Shown here piece by piece: positions 41,205-52,086 of a DNA stretch of 64,000 bases. Source of the DNA: Oidiodendron maius Zn (lineage: Eukaryota; Ascomycota; Leotiomycetes; Myxotrichaceae); assembly GCA_000827325.1 (NCBI GenBank), contig KN832879.1:1364001-1428000 (forward strand). The letters run 5' to 3'. How positions within the stretch are numbered: the stretch's first letter is position 1; each line of letters starts with the position of its first letter. The translations under genes were made by a program, and so were the position numbers. A model generated the notes under the pieces. It saw nothing but the letters and a program-made list of their open reading frames with translations, was not told the origin of the DNA and searched no databases.

Positions 41205-44200
41205 CTATGCTTTATCGATCTGCTGTTGTAAGGCCGCGGCCTCTGTGTACTTTCCTTGTTGATGATATACAATTGCGAGGTTACTCATGCTATCTAGCGT
41301 CGATGGGTGAACGTTACCAATCGCCGTCCTCTTTAGCTCGAGCGTCTGCTGTTGCAGGGCCTCGGCCTCTATGTATTTGCCCTGAAATTGATATACAATT
41401 GCAAGGTTGTTCATGCTATTTAGCGTCGATGGGTGAGCGTTACCAATCGCCGTCCTCTTTAGCTCGAGCGTCTGCTGTTGTAGGGCCTCAGCCTCTGTAT
41501 ATTTGCCCTGAAGTTCATACAAAATTGCAAGGTTGTTCATGCTATCTAGCGTTGATGGGTGAACGTTACCAATTATCGTTCTCCTTAGCTCGAGCGTCTG
41601 CTGTTGCAGGGCCTCAGCCTCTGTGTATTTTCCCTGAATTTGATACAAAATTGCAAGGTTGTTCATGCTATTTAGCGTTAATAGGTGAGTATTGCCGAGC
41701 ACCGTTCTGCTTAGCTCGAGCGTCTGCTGGTGCAGGGCCTCGGCCTCTGTATATTTGCCCTGATGTCGATATACAATTGCGAGGTTGCTCATGCTATCTA
41801 GCGTCGATGGGTGAGTATCGCCAAGCACTGTCCTCATTAGCTCTAGTGTCTGCTGGTGCAGGGCCTCGGCCTCTGTGTATTTGCCCTGACGTCGATATAC
41901 AATTGCGAGGTTGTTCATGCTATCTAGCGTCGATGGGTGTGCGTTGCCAATCGCCGTCCTCTTTAGCTCGAGCGCTTGGCGATATATCTTCTTTGCTTCG
42001 GCATACTTCCCAGTCTGGAGGAAATACTGTCCGATATTGTGAGCTAATTCCGCTAGTTGTAGCGTAATATTTTCTGGAAAGTCTTGGAAACCGTAAATGC
42101 ATAGAGCATGAGGAAGATATATGGAACACTCGTCTCTTTTCTCGTGCTCGAAGAATGGAAACATCTTTGTAACCTGCTCTAGGGCCTCGCAACTCCATCG
42201 ACTGAGTTCTTTCCTGCTATATAGCCAATTACGTCCTGCCAATTGAACTAACCGGTGAATATTATAATATTTACCGTCGTCATGCGAGGTAATAAATGCG
42301 TATTGTTCTAATAGTCCAATCGCATCCTCTCGCTCCGTATCTGGAGCTGGTGGTAATAGAGATTGGGGGATACCTTGTGCAGCGACGCAGAAACAGAAAT
42401 ACAGATAGCGCATGGCAAGCTCATTGGACTGTATTATGTGTTCAAAGCTAATCCACCAGGTTGTTGCAACTGGATTTCTCACATTTTCAAAACATTTATA
42501 TCGGCCGTGATCCTCGAAATCCTTGCTCAGCTGCTTGATGAGTTCTACGTCACAGGACATGTAAGTCTTTATGTACGTAGAAACTGACTTCTTGTTCCCA
42601 TTCATAAAAGCCGCCGCTTGTCTGATTGCGAGAGGAAGATTGGTGAGAAGTTCGAGCAACTTTATCATGCCTTCTCTTTCGCCAGACCCGACCTTCTTTA
42701 ACAAACTCTTCTCTAGGAGCTGTTGAGCTTCCCAATCAGTCATCTCCTGAACATCGATAACTTCTGTACCCGCATGTTTAGACGCGATACCGAATTTCCG
42801 AGTTGTCAGAAGAATCGAGCCCCTAAAGCTGAACGGAAGATAGTCTTTAAGACGGGGAGTGGTGCTAGATCGGTACGCTAGGTCAGCTCCGTAGAGCATT
42901 TCCGTGTCATCCGCGTTGTCAATAATCATCAACCAGTTGCCTACTCTCGCCTCGCTCAACGCCGTCTGAACCAGCACTTTGACATCGGCTTTGTCATCGC
43001 CGATCCCAGCAATCGCAAGGCTTTTTCCAATTTCACGATAGGCACTTTCGAAGCTCGTTGAGTTGATAGCGGGCACCCAGAATATCGAGCAATCTGGAGA
43101 CGATTCTCGGATTCTAAAGGCAGCCTCGAGAGCAAGCTGAGTCTTTCCTACTCCACCGAGTCCTGTTATTGCCACTCTTTGGCAACTGTTTTGGTTGTTC
43201 TTTGGATCAGATTTTGCTATAACCTCCTCGAGTTGAGTTTCACGACCAACAAAGTTGCCATTGCGTCCGAATGGAATTATAAAGTGACCCAGTTCTAAAT
43301 CGCTATTAGCATTTGGTGTTATATCTAAGTCAAAGACAGAATAATAAGAATTTTCTATTAAGGTCTCTATATTGAGACGGGAGCGAAAACAAGATTGTAG
43401 TAGATTTAAATCACTATAGAATTGTACACGTCTCTCATGACCTACCGGATACAGAGCTTTCTAGAACCTCTTCTCTCGCAACATGTCGAAGCAATTCCTT
43501 CGCTTCTGCAGCTGCAGTAGCTGCTGCATATCTTTGCCACTCTTTATTCTTGTGGGAATCGGAGTAATCGCAGATGCCTCTGATAACAAGGCAAGGAAAA
43601 TCGTTCATCAGGCCAGCAGCCTCCATCTCAAAGCATAGCACGTTTCCACCCATATCATTCGAAATTTCATCTCGTCTCTTCGCATCCTTCATAACTTGAT
43701 TTCCTGATGCGATCAGTCCATAGTGAACTTTTCGCACACGACCGCCAGTACTCTGTCTTAGAGGCGTGAAACGGGAGAGGCATGATTCACAACTGCCATT
43801 CTCATCATGTTCATCTTCCGCTTTAAACAGAATATCTTTAAGCGATTCGGACGAGGCATAGGCATTTTTCATGATGGGATATTTTCTTGCTAGCTCATGA
43901 ATGTGTGTTTGGGACTGGCTGCCATGCATCTCGACGTCGCTTCGTAGGGAAGAAAGCGCAGTAAGAAGAGCCTTAGTTGGACTGTTCAAGTGGCCGGTTC
44001 GAATAAACTTGCCATCGGTTATTGACTTTCCAAAATCGTACTGAACTACTCCACCCAATTGTCCGCTTGGCTGACTGATTACCACATCTCCAAGATGAAT
44101 ACCGTGTTTCGGTATGCCACCTCCAATTCCAACCATCAAGCCGACGCGTATGCTGAAACTTCGGAGCATGTCCTTAGCAACAGAGGTGGCAGAAGCAATG

Positions 44201-44475
44201 CCGTATTCGCCCGATGGTAGGCATGCGATCACAATATCGTGGCCGTACATAGAGCCGTACTCGTATACGTTAGAATCATTTGCCATCTGTGGCAGTGGTT
44301 TGTGCCGCTCATCAAGCATAGCCCTTGCTGCCGCTAGTTCAATGGGTAATGCGCATATCCAGCCTACCGTGTACTCCTCACGTCTCCGAGATGGTCCCGG
44401 AACCGCACTAACAGAATCGCCAATCTGAGAGATATCATTTCGCGTGTTATGTATGTTATAGTCGAGAGAGCTCAT
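41205..44475 (-). CDS. NLR-like protein: PNP/UDP - NB-ARC - TPR (1049 aa)
   Basis: Two exons, complement(41205..43324, 43446..44475). The 121-bp intron has a GTAGGT donor and a GACTTAG acceptor in phase 1, giving 1049 codons. Residues ~35-330 are a nucleoside-phosphorylase-like domain (Y-T-V-G-W-I-C-A-L-P-I-E-L-A-A-A, V-G-I-G-G-G-I-P, F-E-M-E-A-A-G-L, I-R-G-I-C-D-Y-S-D). Residues ~365-700 are NB-ARC, with P-loop G-L-G-G-V-G-K-T (398-405), Walker B W-L-M-I-I-D-N-A-D-D (~474), and L-L-T-T-R and L-P-L-A-I-R-Q-A-A elements. From ~785 to the end are six 42-residue TPR units (consensus ALQQQTLELKRTAIGNAHPS then T-L-D-S-M-N-N-L-A-I-V-Y-x-x-Q-G-K-Y-T-E-A-E) plus a truncated seventh ending Q-Q-Q-I-D-K-A. 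Fungal NLRs of this design mediate non-self recognition. The TPR repeats are almost identical, implying recent homogenisation. Confidence 0.93.
41240..41995 (-). repeat. 126-bp tandem repeats encoding TPR units
   Basis: Six near-identical 126-bp units within the NLR gene, each containing a TCGAGCGTCTGCTG(T/G)TG(C/T)AGGGCCTC-type segment on the plus strand. Divergence is concentrated in a few codons (residue after L-E-L, the T/V-A/L-I/L-G block, and the two residues before Q-G-K-Y). This is the pattern of positively selected, recombining repeats in fungal NLR genes. Confidence 0.9.
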
Positions 44476-44877
44476 CTTTGCGACCGAGATGTGGTGATAA
44501 GTCGCTACAGCAATGTAATATTTGGGATACCATCAATATAAAAAGAGTAAGGAACTTATATAGCTGGATAGTGGGCCGAGGAGACCTTGAGAAGGGAAGG
44601 TTTAGCGGAGGAGCTTTCGAGAAGGTGCTGTGGTATCGGGGGTCTTATCGAGCCCTTCACTCCAAGAGCCTTGTCAGAGCCGGGATCTAAATCGCGCCAT
44701 GGCAGCCGTAGAAAAGTTAAGGTCACGTTTCACAGAATTGCCCCAGCAGCTAGACTAGAAAATGGAAGTAAGAAGAGCAGATAGGGTCTATCCAAGAAAG
44801 AGACGAGAGATGCAAAAGCCAGCCGAAAATTTGGTGAGGGAAGGGGAAGGCTAACACGTGAGGCCAGAAGCGATTCT

Positions 44878-45139
44878 GCGTCAGAGATTGCTTATATAAT
44901 TGATACCCAATCGGGTGGATTGCAGTCCAACACTGAAAGCATCTAAATCCCTAAGCTAGAGGGTGATATTCGTTAATTAATTGAAGCACTTACACATACT
45001 TTACAGCTGTATTTACGTGCCTTTTACGGTTCATTGTTCTGCCTGTAACATCTGTAGGGATATCACCGATACGTTGCAGTTATAGCCGTATTATTGAGTT
45101 TAGCGCTATATTGCTTGTAAACCCTGACACACTCGACGT
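44878..45139 (+). repeat. Dispersed repeat family R2, copy 1
   Basis: About 260 bp, similar in inverted orientation to 60741-60990. Long exact blocks are shared, such as AGAGATTGCTTATATAATTG, TTTTACGGTTCATTGTTCTG and GAGTTTAGCGCT. One end begins GCGTCAGAG and the other ends CCTGACACA, giving a short imperfect inverted terminus (TGTCAG-like). Non-coding. Confidence 0.8.
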
Positions 45140-45184
45140 AACAGTACGTAGGGGTCAATTATAGGGATTAAACTACCGATGCGG

Positions 45185-45519
45185 GAAATAAAAGGCCCAG
45201 GTAAACCGCCGCCGCTGCCTGAATTTCAAAGACCATAAAACACTCCCTATCTATTAAAATATATTCGAAGATGGGGGGTCAGACACCCCCAACTCCCCCG
45301 AGACTAATCCAAACCAATCCTAACCACTAACCCCTAACCTTTGTATCAAAAAATTATTAAATACCTCTAGATAAAGAGGAAAATAGTTACTTGCCTTAGA
45401 AAATGTTATGTAATATATGGCTTAAATATCATAATATTATTGGTAGATAGTTCTGTAAAAGGAAAGGGTGGCGGCGGTTTAGCTAAGTCTGGAGGCGGTT
45501 TAGCTGGTCCCGAAATAAA
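45185..45519. mobile_element. hAT-like MITE, copy 2 (with 8-bp TSD)
   Basis: A 319-bp element at 45193-45511 related to the MITE at 20437-20712. It shares the interior GGGGTC(G/A)GACACCCC palindrome, the CCCGAGACTAATCC block and the CCTAACC-rich tract. Its termini are imperfect inverted repeats matching at 15 of 18 positions (AGGCCCAGGTAAACCGCC against GGGACCAGCTAAACCGCC). Direct copies of GAAATAAA flank it (45185-45192 and 45512-45519), again an 8-bp duplication. The right arm has a duplicated TTTAGCT-(A/G)(A/G)TC segment. It ends about 226 bp before the cupin start codon. Confidence 0.85.
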
Positions 45520-45736
45520 TAGCCTGCGCTATCTCAGGGAGCTGGAACCGCATTCCAAGTGTCTTCCCTAATACTTTAAAACTTATTCTAACTCGCGCAT
45601 TTCAAAGGAACTCGAAATTTTGAGAACAAATTTCTATCATATATTAGTAGAGCCAAGCAGACCACATATTACATCCTATACAAGCACGGCACCAGCCAAA
45701 ACATTCAATCACAAAAGCTCAAGTCAAACCTCTATC

Positions 45737-46171
45737 ATGGACCAAAAAAGCAGAGCAGTCCATATTCCCGCGTCGTACACAAAGACAGAACCAGCAGAAT
45801 CTTTTAGCAACGTTGATATCCCCCGTAGCCACTGCACCTGGCATACTCTGCTATCTTCCAACCTTACACCGACCGATTCCTTATCAGCAGGAATTGCGAC
45901 CCTACCGCCGAAAACGGGAAATCTTTGCCCTCATCGGCATCGACAGGCCGAGATGTATTATGTTATTTCTGGATCCGGCACCGTAACAGTCAATGGGATT
46001 GATTATGTTCTGGAACCGGGAAGCACTTTCTACGTACCTGGAGATGCAGAACATGGGGTTAGAAATCATACAAGCAACAAGGATTTCAGGTGGTTATATG
46101 TCTTTCCAACGAGTAGCTTTGAAGATGTAGTTTATAGGTGGAGCGACGAGAAGACTGAAGCTCAGAGATAG
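45737..46171 (+). CDS. Cupin-2 domain protein (144 aa)
   Basis: A single exon; the start is placed at M-D-Q-K-S-R, because the 39 codons upstream (open from 45620) look like 5' UTR. The core is one cupin barrel. Motif 1 is P-H-R-H-R-Q-A-E-M-Y-Y-V-I-S-G-S-G, providing the two His and Glu metal ligands, with Y-V-L-E-P-G-S following. Motif 2 is Y-V-P-G-D-A-E-H-G-V-R-N with the third His. Total length of 144 fits small mono-cupins, which may be metal-dependent isomerases, dioxygenases or lyases; the activity cannot be read from sequence. No signal peptide. The hAT-like MITE in the promoter could affect its expression (inference). Confidence 0.87.
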   Translation: MDQKSRAVHIPASYTKTEPAESFSNVDIPRSHCTWHTLLSSNLTPTDSLSAGIATLPPKTGNLCPHRHRQAEMYYVISGSGTVTVNGIDYVLEPGSTFYVPGDAEHGVRNHTSNKDFRWLYVFPTSSFEDVVYRWSDEKTEAQR

Positions 46172-47252
46172 GTCTCTGTAATATTGGATAAAAGGACTTT
46201 TTACTTTCACTCCATTGATCCGCTCCTATGCAAGACAAGAAACTCAAGTTAGAGGGAAAGTTCACTTACTATATGCCTTTTCAATTTGACAAGGTGCGGG
46301 ATTTACGGAAGATCGGCCGGGAAGCCTTTGTAAGGGCTTTGCTGGCACGGTCGTGCATAAAGTATTATCTCTATACCTTGCATAAAGATGGGTATACTGT
46401 AGGATTGGAAGGAATGAGTGGGCAACTCTGTGCTGCTGACTAATGTGATTACTGGTGTTGGTGCCGTATTTTAATATTCTGAGAGTCTTTCAAAGTTGGA
46501 CTTGGGTGGGGGAAGCAGCGAAATTACCATGCCCCTGCATTTTCTTGTCTATAGGTAACATAGCCCCTTCATGTGATCCGTTTCGATGGAAATGTTTTCT
46601 CGTAAAAGCTGAGTCTACTGGTGCTGACGAGAGCCTCGTCACGCGTCAGCGTAAGTCTGTTCCATTACCATGATTAGCGATAGATCTCGCCAGACTTGCA
46701 ATGATCCAACGCGTGTTTAAACGAGCTGTTTAGTGATCCGGCACTAGACTGCTTGCAACGTTATCTCCATGCTGGCAATATGCAGGAGCGGATCGGGCTC
46801 TTAAATCCATGTGCGGCGGAATCTTAAGGGGAAGTTAAAGTTTTCGGACTAACCAATACAGGTGCACTGCCCCCTGGTCATGGGGTTCTGATAAGTAAGA
46901 TATTATGGACTCGACCTGCACGCTTGACCTTCGCTTAGCAGATGGTATTCACCAATAGAATCAATTACTCCGATACTAACGGCGCAGTAATTACTGTTAA
47001 GAGGGAGTATTCCGACGGTGTAAATAGTCTATTTGGGACCAGAGTAGTGCGTATGTAATAGTACTCTGATACGACAGCCAATCACTATACGAGAGTCGGT
47101 AAGCGAAGGTCAAAGCGTGCTGGTACTGGGCGATAAAGAGTGTTTCTAACAGTGGAGCCGATCTCCTAGATTAAAACTTATAACGAACAACGGGTCATTA
47201 TACCTGGGCCTTAAATTATACATCATCAGTCAATAGCAACAATACGCTCAAC
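46172..47252. other. Intergenic, no gene seen
   Basis: About 1.1 kb. Short plus-strand ORFs at 46228-46443 and 46455-46673 have no recognisable feature and poor context. Confidence 0.35.
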
Positions 47253-47801
47253 ATGCCTCGTGCAGCTCATACGTACAATAACAGCTGTCCCATTCCGCAG
47301 AACCTCTCTAATACCAGCGTCATCGCTGCCCTCCACCGCCACGAGAATCTCTTTACGCTTCAACCACTCGTGTCTTCATATCACGAGATCTCCTCGGCCA
47401 GCGACCCCGACCCTGACCCATACTTTGATGCATCTGGTTCACCGATTAAGACGTATGAAGTCACGGAGAATGTCGTCATAGTTCCTGGAATTGGCAAGTG
47501 GGGTACTCATGCCATCACCACGATTCTCTACTTCCAGGATGTCGCAGATGGAGTCAAATCTCGCGCCATCACGACGGGAGTAGTTGTGAGAGCATCATTT
47601 ACTGTAAATAAGTCCGATGGAAGCTCTTTGGTTAGAAGTGACGATGACATGGAAACAAGCAGTCACAGCAGCTCAACTCTGTCAGAAAGCGCCACTGTGG
47701 AGTGCTCTAGCTTGCTAATGCCATTTGTCAAATGGAGTATGGAACGCGCACATCAGGATATCTGTCGTAAATTAGTCGAGAAGATTGCTTCGGAACAATG
47801 A
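47253..47801 (+). CDS. DUF7053-like fungal conserved protein (182 aa)
   Basis: A single-exon ORF of 182 codons. The N-terminal half reads I-A-A-L-H-R-H-E-N-L-F-T-L-Q-P-L-V, then Y-E-V-T-E-N-V-V-I-V-P-G-I-G-K-W-G-T. That is followed by an amphipathic strand pattern and G-V-V-V-R-A-S-F-T-V. This resembles the fungal DUF7053 family (SRPBCC/START-like ligand-binding fold), whose members often lie near secondary-metabolism genes; the match is from memory of the pattern and only moderate. The second half is Ser/acidic-rich, ending in a helix. No signal peptide. Possible role: binding a hydrophobic small molecule. Confidence 0.6.
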   Translation: MPRAAHTYNNSCPIPQNLSNTSVIAALHRHENLFTLQPLVSSYHEISSASDPDPDPYFDASGSPIKTYEVTENVVIVPGIGKWGTHAITTILYFQDVADGVKSRAITTGVVVRASFTVNKSDGSSLVRSDDDMETSSHSSSTLSESATVECSSLLMPFVKWSMERAHQDICRKLVEKIASEQ

Positions 47802-48359
47802 GCAATGGATATATGGTGTAAATGGGACCAGTTGTGTTTGGCTAGGCGGACAGCCTTAATATTTTAAGTTACAGGCAATATACAGTGCGTGCTTTAAAAA
47901 TGTACCAATTTCTCTTTAAAACTGTTCTTTCTCCACATTATATCCAGATGGGAATGTGGTTTTAGCAGCTGAACATCATGTATAACGGGATTCAATGCCG
48001 ATCTCGATAGCGTTCCCTTGTAATACTGGCGACGTTGTGTTTGTTTCTTGATATGATATTGTTAAATTGAGTGGCTCTTATCTTGGCTGAAAACCTGTAG
48101 AAGACCCACCGGGCAAAGATGACTTCAGTCGTGCCCTGGAGCGCGTCAAGCTCTGTTTCACCATATCACAAATTACAATACATCCGTGGTCATAGTACCA
48201 AGCCCCCAATAATTCTGTCATGAATGACGGATAAGGGGACAGCGATAATGCGTGGTGGGGTAGTGGTATTCTAACTCCAAACAGGCTGCCGGATGGTCAT
48301 GCGAGTGCGAAAGGAGGGGCCTATTATGCACTGCTCAACACACACTCTGAAATAGTTTA
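47802..48359. other. Intergenic between convergent genes
   Basis: About 560 bp between the 3' ends of the DUF7053-like gene and the bZIP gene. No further gene seen. Confidence 0.4.
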
Positions 48360-49118
48360 CTAATGATCTGCATGAGTTTTTGTGTCATCATAACTTTCGG
48401 GGCTGTGAATATTCATCTCAGGCGAAGCGTGGTATGCCATATTGTAAGGGCTCAACATGTCCTCAGTTTGCTGCTTGATCGAATGGTAAAAACGCGTCAT
48501 GGAAGGCAAGGTTACTGGAATTGGTGCAATATAATCCGCATATAAATTTGCGTCTCCACTAGTGGGGTTTGCGAGATATAGTGGGCAAATACCGTCCGTC
48601 GGAGACGGATATACACTGTATGTGTAAAGAGGGGGCGTGCGAGATCCGTTCTGATCAAAGCTTTGCGATTGTACTATGATATCTGTACGTGGTGTTGGTG
48701 GAGAGAACCGACTGGAATAGCCGGATTGACTGGATCGACTGGATCGACTTGGCGATAATTTCGGTGACGACAGCTGATGAATGGTGTCTGAACTTTTCCA
48801 ATTCTTCTGTGCAGGCTCAAGGGGGCATTGCACTGGTTGTCTAATTTCTGCGTCGGCTTGGGACAGCGACACTGGAGATTGCTCTGCCCGTCTCTCGAGA
48901 TCCTCAAGGCGCTTCTTAAGTTTCATGCCTGATCATAAATCCGTTACTAGCTCTAAGGCGGTACACTGGGAATTTTACTTACGGTATTTTCTTTGAGAAT
49001 TACGATTCTGAATTCGTCTTCGCTCAGTAAAATCAGATACCATGGTCCAGTCCTCGAAAGGACTTGCAGAGCTGCACGACGCTTTGCTGGTACCAGCAGT
49101 GATGTGCGTCGATGCCAT
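48360..49118 (-). CDS. bZIP transcription factor (234 aa)
   Basis: Two exons, complement(48360..48928, 48983..49118). The 54-bp intron has a GTAAGT donor and a TCAG acceptor in phase 1. The intron splits the basic region, which joins as R-R-R-I-Q-N-R-N-S-Q-R-K-Y-R-M-K-L-K-K-R-L-E-D-L-E (about residues 33-57). This has the N-x7-R spacing of fungal bZIP DNA-contact helices, with a short leucine zipper after it. The rest is Ser/Pro-rich with P-P-T-P-R and ends in a His/Asp tail; no second domain. An upstream in-frame ATG at 49166 would add 16 residues. Nuclear dimeric regulator; the length and simple layout match bZIPs linked with stress or secondary metabolism, but no target can be named. Confidence 0.88.
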
Positions 49119-50860
49119 GATGGTGGGTGACTTCGAGTATGTCAATCGAAACATGACGATAAGCAAATCAGAGCTCCTTATTCTTGTACCTCTAGTTATT
49201 TTTTTAAAATTCTTTTTCCTCGCTGTTCGAAGGGAAAGGAGGTGAGAAGGAAAAAGAAAATTAGGTTGAGGGCAGACAGGTAGGATACTTTTTGGGGACC
49301 TACGAGGCTTGGTAGTAAGAGGTAAGACCGGAACTACAAGGTCAATGTCAGATATTTATGTACATGTGAATGCGGAAACCATTCAACTTCTGCTGACAGA
49401 ACGGGTACTACTAGATCAGCTTTCACCCGAGTACAACGTCATTACAATGGTTCTTGGCTACGACGAAGAACTCTAGACCTTGTAACCCTGCGCTCGGGCC
49501 GTTATGGTATCGCTCATCGGCCCCTCTAACCACATGCAGTTCTCTGCTGTGCAGTCTATGAAAAGCTATCGCCGCACATCCCTGAAGGTCGTCGCCCAAC
49601 GCTGCGCAAGCCAGCGTACCGCAACCCTAGATAACACGTGGAGAGCGGGCCTTCTGCAGCCCTTCGAATTTGAGTTTTGACGAAGTTGGCGTTAACGGTA
49701 AACTCATGCTGCACTTCTAGTTACCGTCCTGAGGTAATACGGACTCACAGCCAGATTCCATGATATTAGCCTACTTCTCTACACCACTTCCGTTCTGTTT
49801 GTTGTTGCGAGATTAGAGTAGGTTGCTAGTGCTAAATATCTGCGATACATGACAGTGGTAGAAAGCGAACGAGTAAGCGAACCCAGCCGGTGTCGAGCAC
49901 TCCAGATTCGCATATCGGGAGCCAGTCTATCACGGCAGTCACAAGAATGGGGTTCTAGGCTTAATACTCGTAATCGAGGCAGGAAAATGGTTGCGTAACG
50001 TTGCGTCCCCTAGGGTAAAGGAAGTAAGGCTGCTTTTAGTGGCATTAGATTTACACCGCCAAAATTCCAAGTAGCAATTAAGCAAGAAGCTTATCGGAGG
50101 ATATCTCCTTTTCTGTGCAATTGAGTGGAGCGACTATTGAATACCCACCTTTCTATACCTATTAAAATAACCCTTACAGACATATCATTATTCCAACCAA
50201 TGACTATGTACCTCACGCTCCTCCCAGGTGCATGTTTAGTTTCTGACAAACATACCTCAGCTTCTTACACAAGATTAGTGTACCAAGTCTGAAGACAAGC
50301 TTTGCCAAGCCGGCGCCACGCATACTTGAATACACTAAGATCTGACCTCTTAAATCCCTGTTTGGAGATCTAGGAGTTTTGCCACTAACTAATACGAGCA
50401 GTTTGCCTTACCCCGAGGGATCTTGCTGCGGTGGGGTTCAACTCCGGGAACGTCAGGTATAGGTACCTCGTTCTGACAAATGGCGGAAGGACGGAATAAG
50501 GGGAATGCGACTACAAAAACTGGCGAGAAGTCAAGATTGATGCTCGCATTACATTCACACCACAGGTGCTGACAAATATTCGTGCAACGCGTATTGTTTA
50601 CCCCTTTTCAGTTAAAGGGTGCGATAGCGATTTCGGCCATAAAAACAACCCGTCGGCGATAAGGCATAGGGATGGTAAAGTAGAACTTCCAATTTCTCTG
50701 TTTTGTACTTCACGCTTCGAAAGACAAGTTCGAATATGGAGAACCTCTACGAAATGGATAGACACGACTTCTTGAATTTCAACCTGGATGCTTCTAAAGC
50801 CAAAGTCAGGTCATGATCCACTAATCTCTACAACCACCGATTATCTAAATAGACCAGTAG
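49119..50860. other. Gene-poor stretch with possible gag relic
   Basis: About 1.7 kb without an intact gene. Near 49395-49480 the plus strand reads L-T-E-R-V-L-L-D-Q-L-S-P-E-Y-N-V-I-T-M-V-L then a stop. This weakly recalls the L-L-x-x-L-P-x-x-Y block of Copia gag polyproteins. No LTRs were identified. Confidence 0.3.
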
Positions 50861-51430
50861 TTATGGCCATGAAGTGTCTTGAGTCAGGCGGCCCTCTAGT
50901 ATTACAGGTGTAAAAAGCTGCTGTGCAATCCCACTGATCTGTTGCTCTACCGCTGACACAGTAGCCCATACATGGCCAAGTCTCCTTAAACTACCAATAT
51001 TCAGTCTAATTCGTTCTATAGAGAACGGGATTGAAACACCTTGGCTGAAGAAAGATAATTGGACAATAGCCGAGAGGGTAGTTGGGCTAGTCAAAGAGGA
51101 AGAGGACATCACACTAGAGCACATGCGGGAGATTCTCGAAGGCGAGCCCGAACATTGGGAGACATAGGCCGATACTCCAGCAGGAGCTTGGTTAACCGTT
51201 TGGGTATATGTAACGTAGAATGTAGTAATGGAGGCAGTAGACTTGGTGTTTAAAGCCTGGCGGAGACAGTTATCCTGGTTACGATTACCTTGGTTACGTT
51301 TATCGTGGTTATTGTTAGCGTGATTATAATTGGTAGGTGCCGAGGTCATGGCGGCGGCAGCCGCCCTCTCAATGGAGCAGGCAAATGCCAAAAGCAGGGC
51401 CATCATAAATTCCAGACTCAAGGCCTTCAC
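50861..51430 (-). CDS. Secreted hypothetical protein (189 aa)
   Basis: A single-exon ORF of 189 codons. Residues 1-26 form a signal peptide (hydrophobic core M-M-A-L-L-L-A-F-A, ending R-A-A-A-A-A). An Asn/His/Gln-rich linker follows, then C-L-R-Q-A-L-N near residue 55, T-F-Y-V-T-Y-T-Q-T near 71, and S-Q-C-S-G-S-P-S-R-I-S-R-M-C-S-S near 92-107. This order recalls the common fungal secreted module N-C-L-R-A-L...F-C-x-T-Y-T...C...S-R-I-S-S-A-C-S-C, in which the T-F-Y here replaces F-C and the last C-S-C is C-S-S. Disulfide partners may therefore be lost. The C-terminal ~70 residues are hydrophobic and Ser-rich. Function unknown. Confidence 0.72.
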   Translation of the reverse strand: MKALSLEFMMALLLAFACSIERAAAAAMTSAPTNYNHANNNHDKRNQGNRNQDNCLRQALNTKSTASITTFYVTYTQTVNQAPAGVSAYVSQCSGSPSRISRMCSSVMSSSSLTSPTTLSAIVQLSFFSQGVSIPFSIERIRLNIGSLRRLGHVWATVSAVEQQISGIAQQLFTPVILEGRLTQDTSWP

Positions 51431-52086
51431 GATTCTCGATGCAGGTAATACGTAAGTAATGTGTTAGCAACTGTAAGTTTTACAGCGTCAAGTGAAGGAT
51501 TGCCGATTCATGTTGGGTTCTTAACACGCTGAGGAGAAACTTGGCGATATGAGACACGTGCTCCAGCGCCATCACTGCCTCCGCCACGGAACGCCCCATC
51601 TGAGCCATGAAGCTGTTGCAGTGCCAATCACATGAACCACCCGAAGACGTGGCGAGGAGCAATATTCCAGACCTCCTTGGCAGCTAAAAGCCGTGAAGTC
51701 ACAGCAAGAATATAAATAGGTGCCGAGTATCAATCGTGGCAGTACCGCAGCCCTTTCACACGACCTGTAGGTAGCATTCAGCTTTTGGATTGAATAAATT
51801 TTGAATAGCAGCTATAAGATCATTTTTTCTAAAACTTCAATATCTTGGCGAGTTTCGAAGGCATCGTGTGAACCGTAGGTTGGCATTCATGTACTCCTAT
51901 TATTAACTACAGTTAACGTACTTGATAAGCAGGACTAATATGTAATATAATTTTAGTAGCCTGCATCCATCCGATGTGAAAATCCTGTAGTAAAACTGAC
52001 GACCGCGACAGCGACCAAAGTGCAAAACTCTCAACGAAAAATATCATTCACTTGTTCCACGAAGATGTGCTGCGAATGACCACAGC
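51431..52086. other. Intergenic, no gene seen
   Basis: About 650 bp; moderately AT-rich; promoter side of the secreted-protein gene. No repeat recognised. Confidence 0.35.

Noticed and set aside
46228-46673. Two short plus-strand ORFs after the cupin gene
   Set aside because: No recognisable motif, no splice connection, poor start context.
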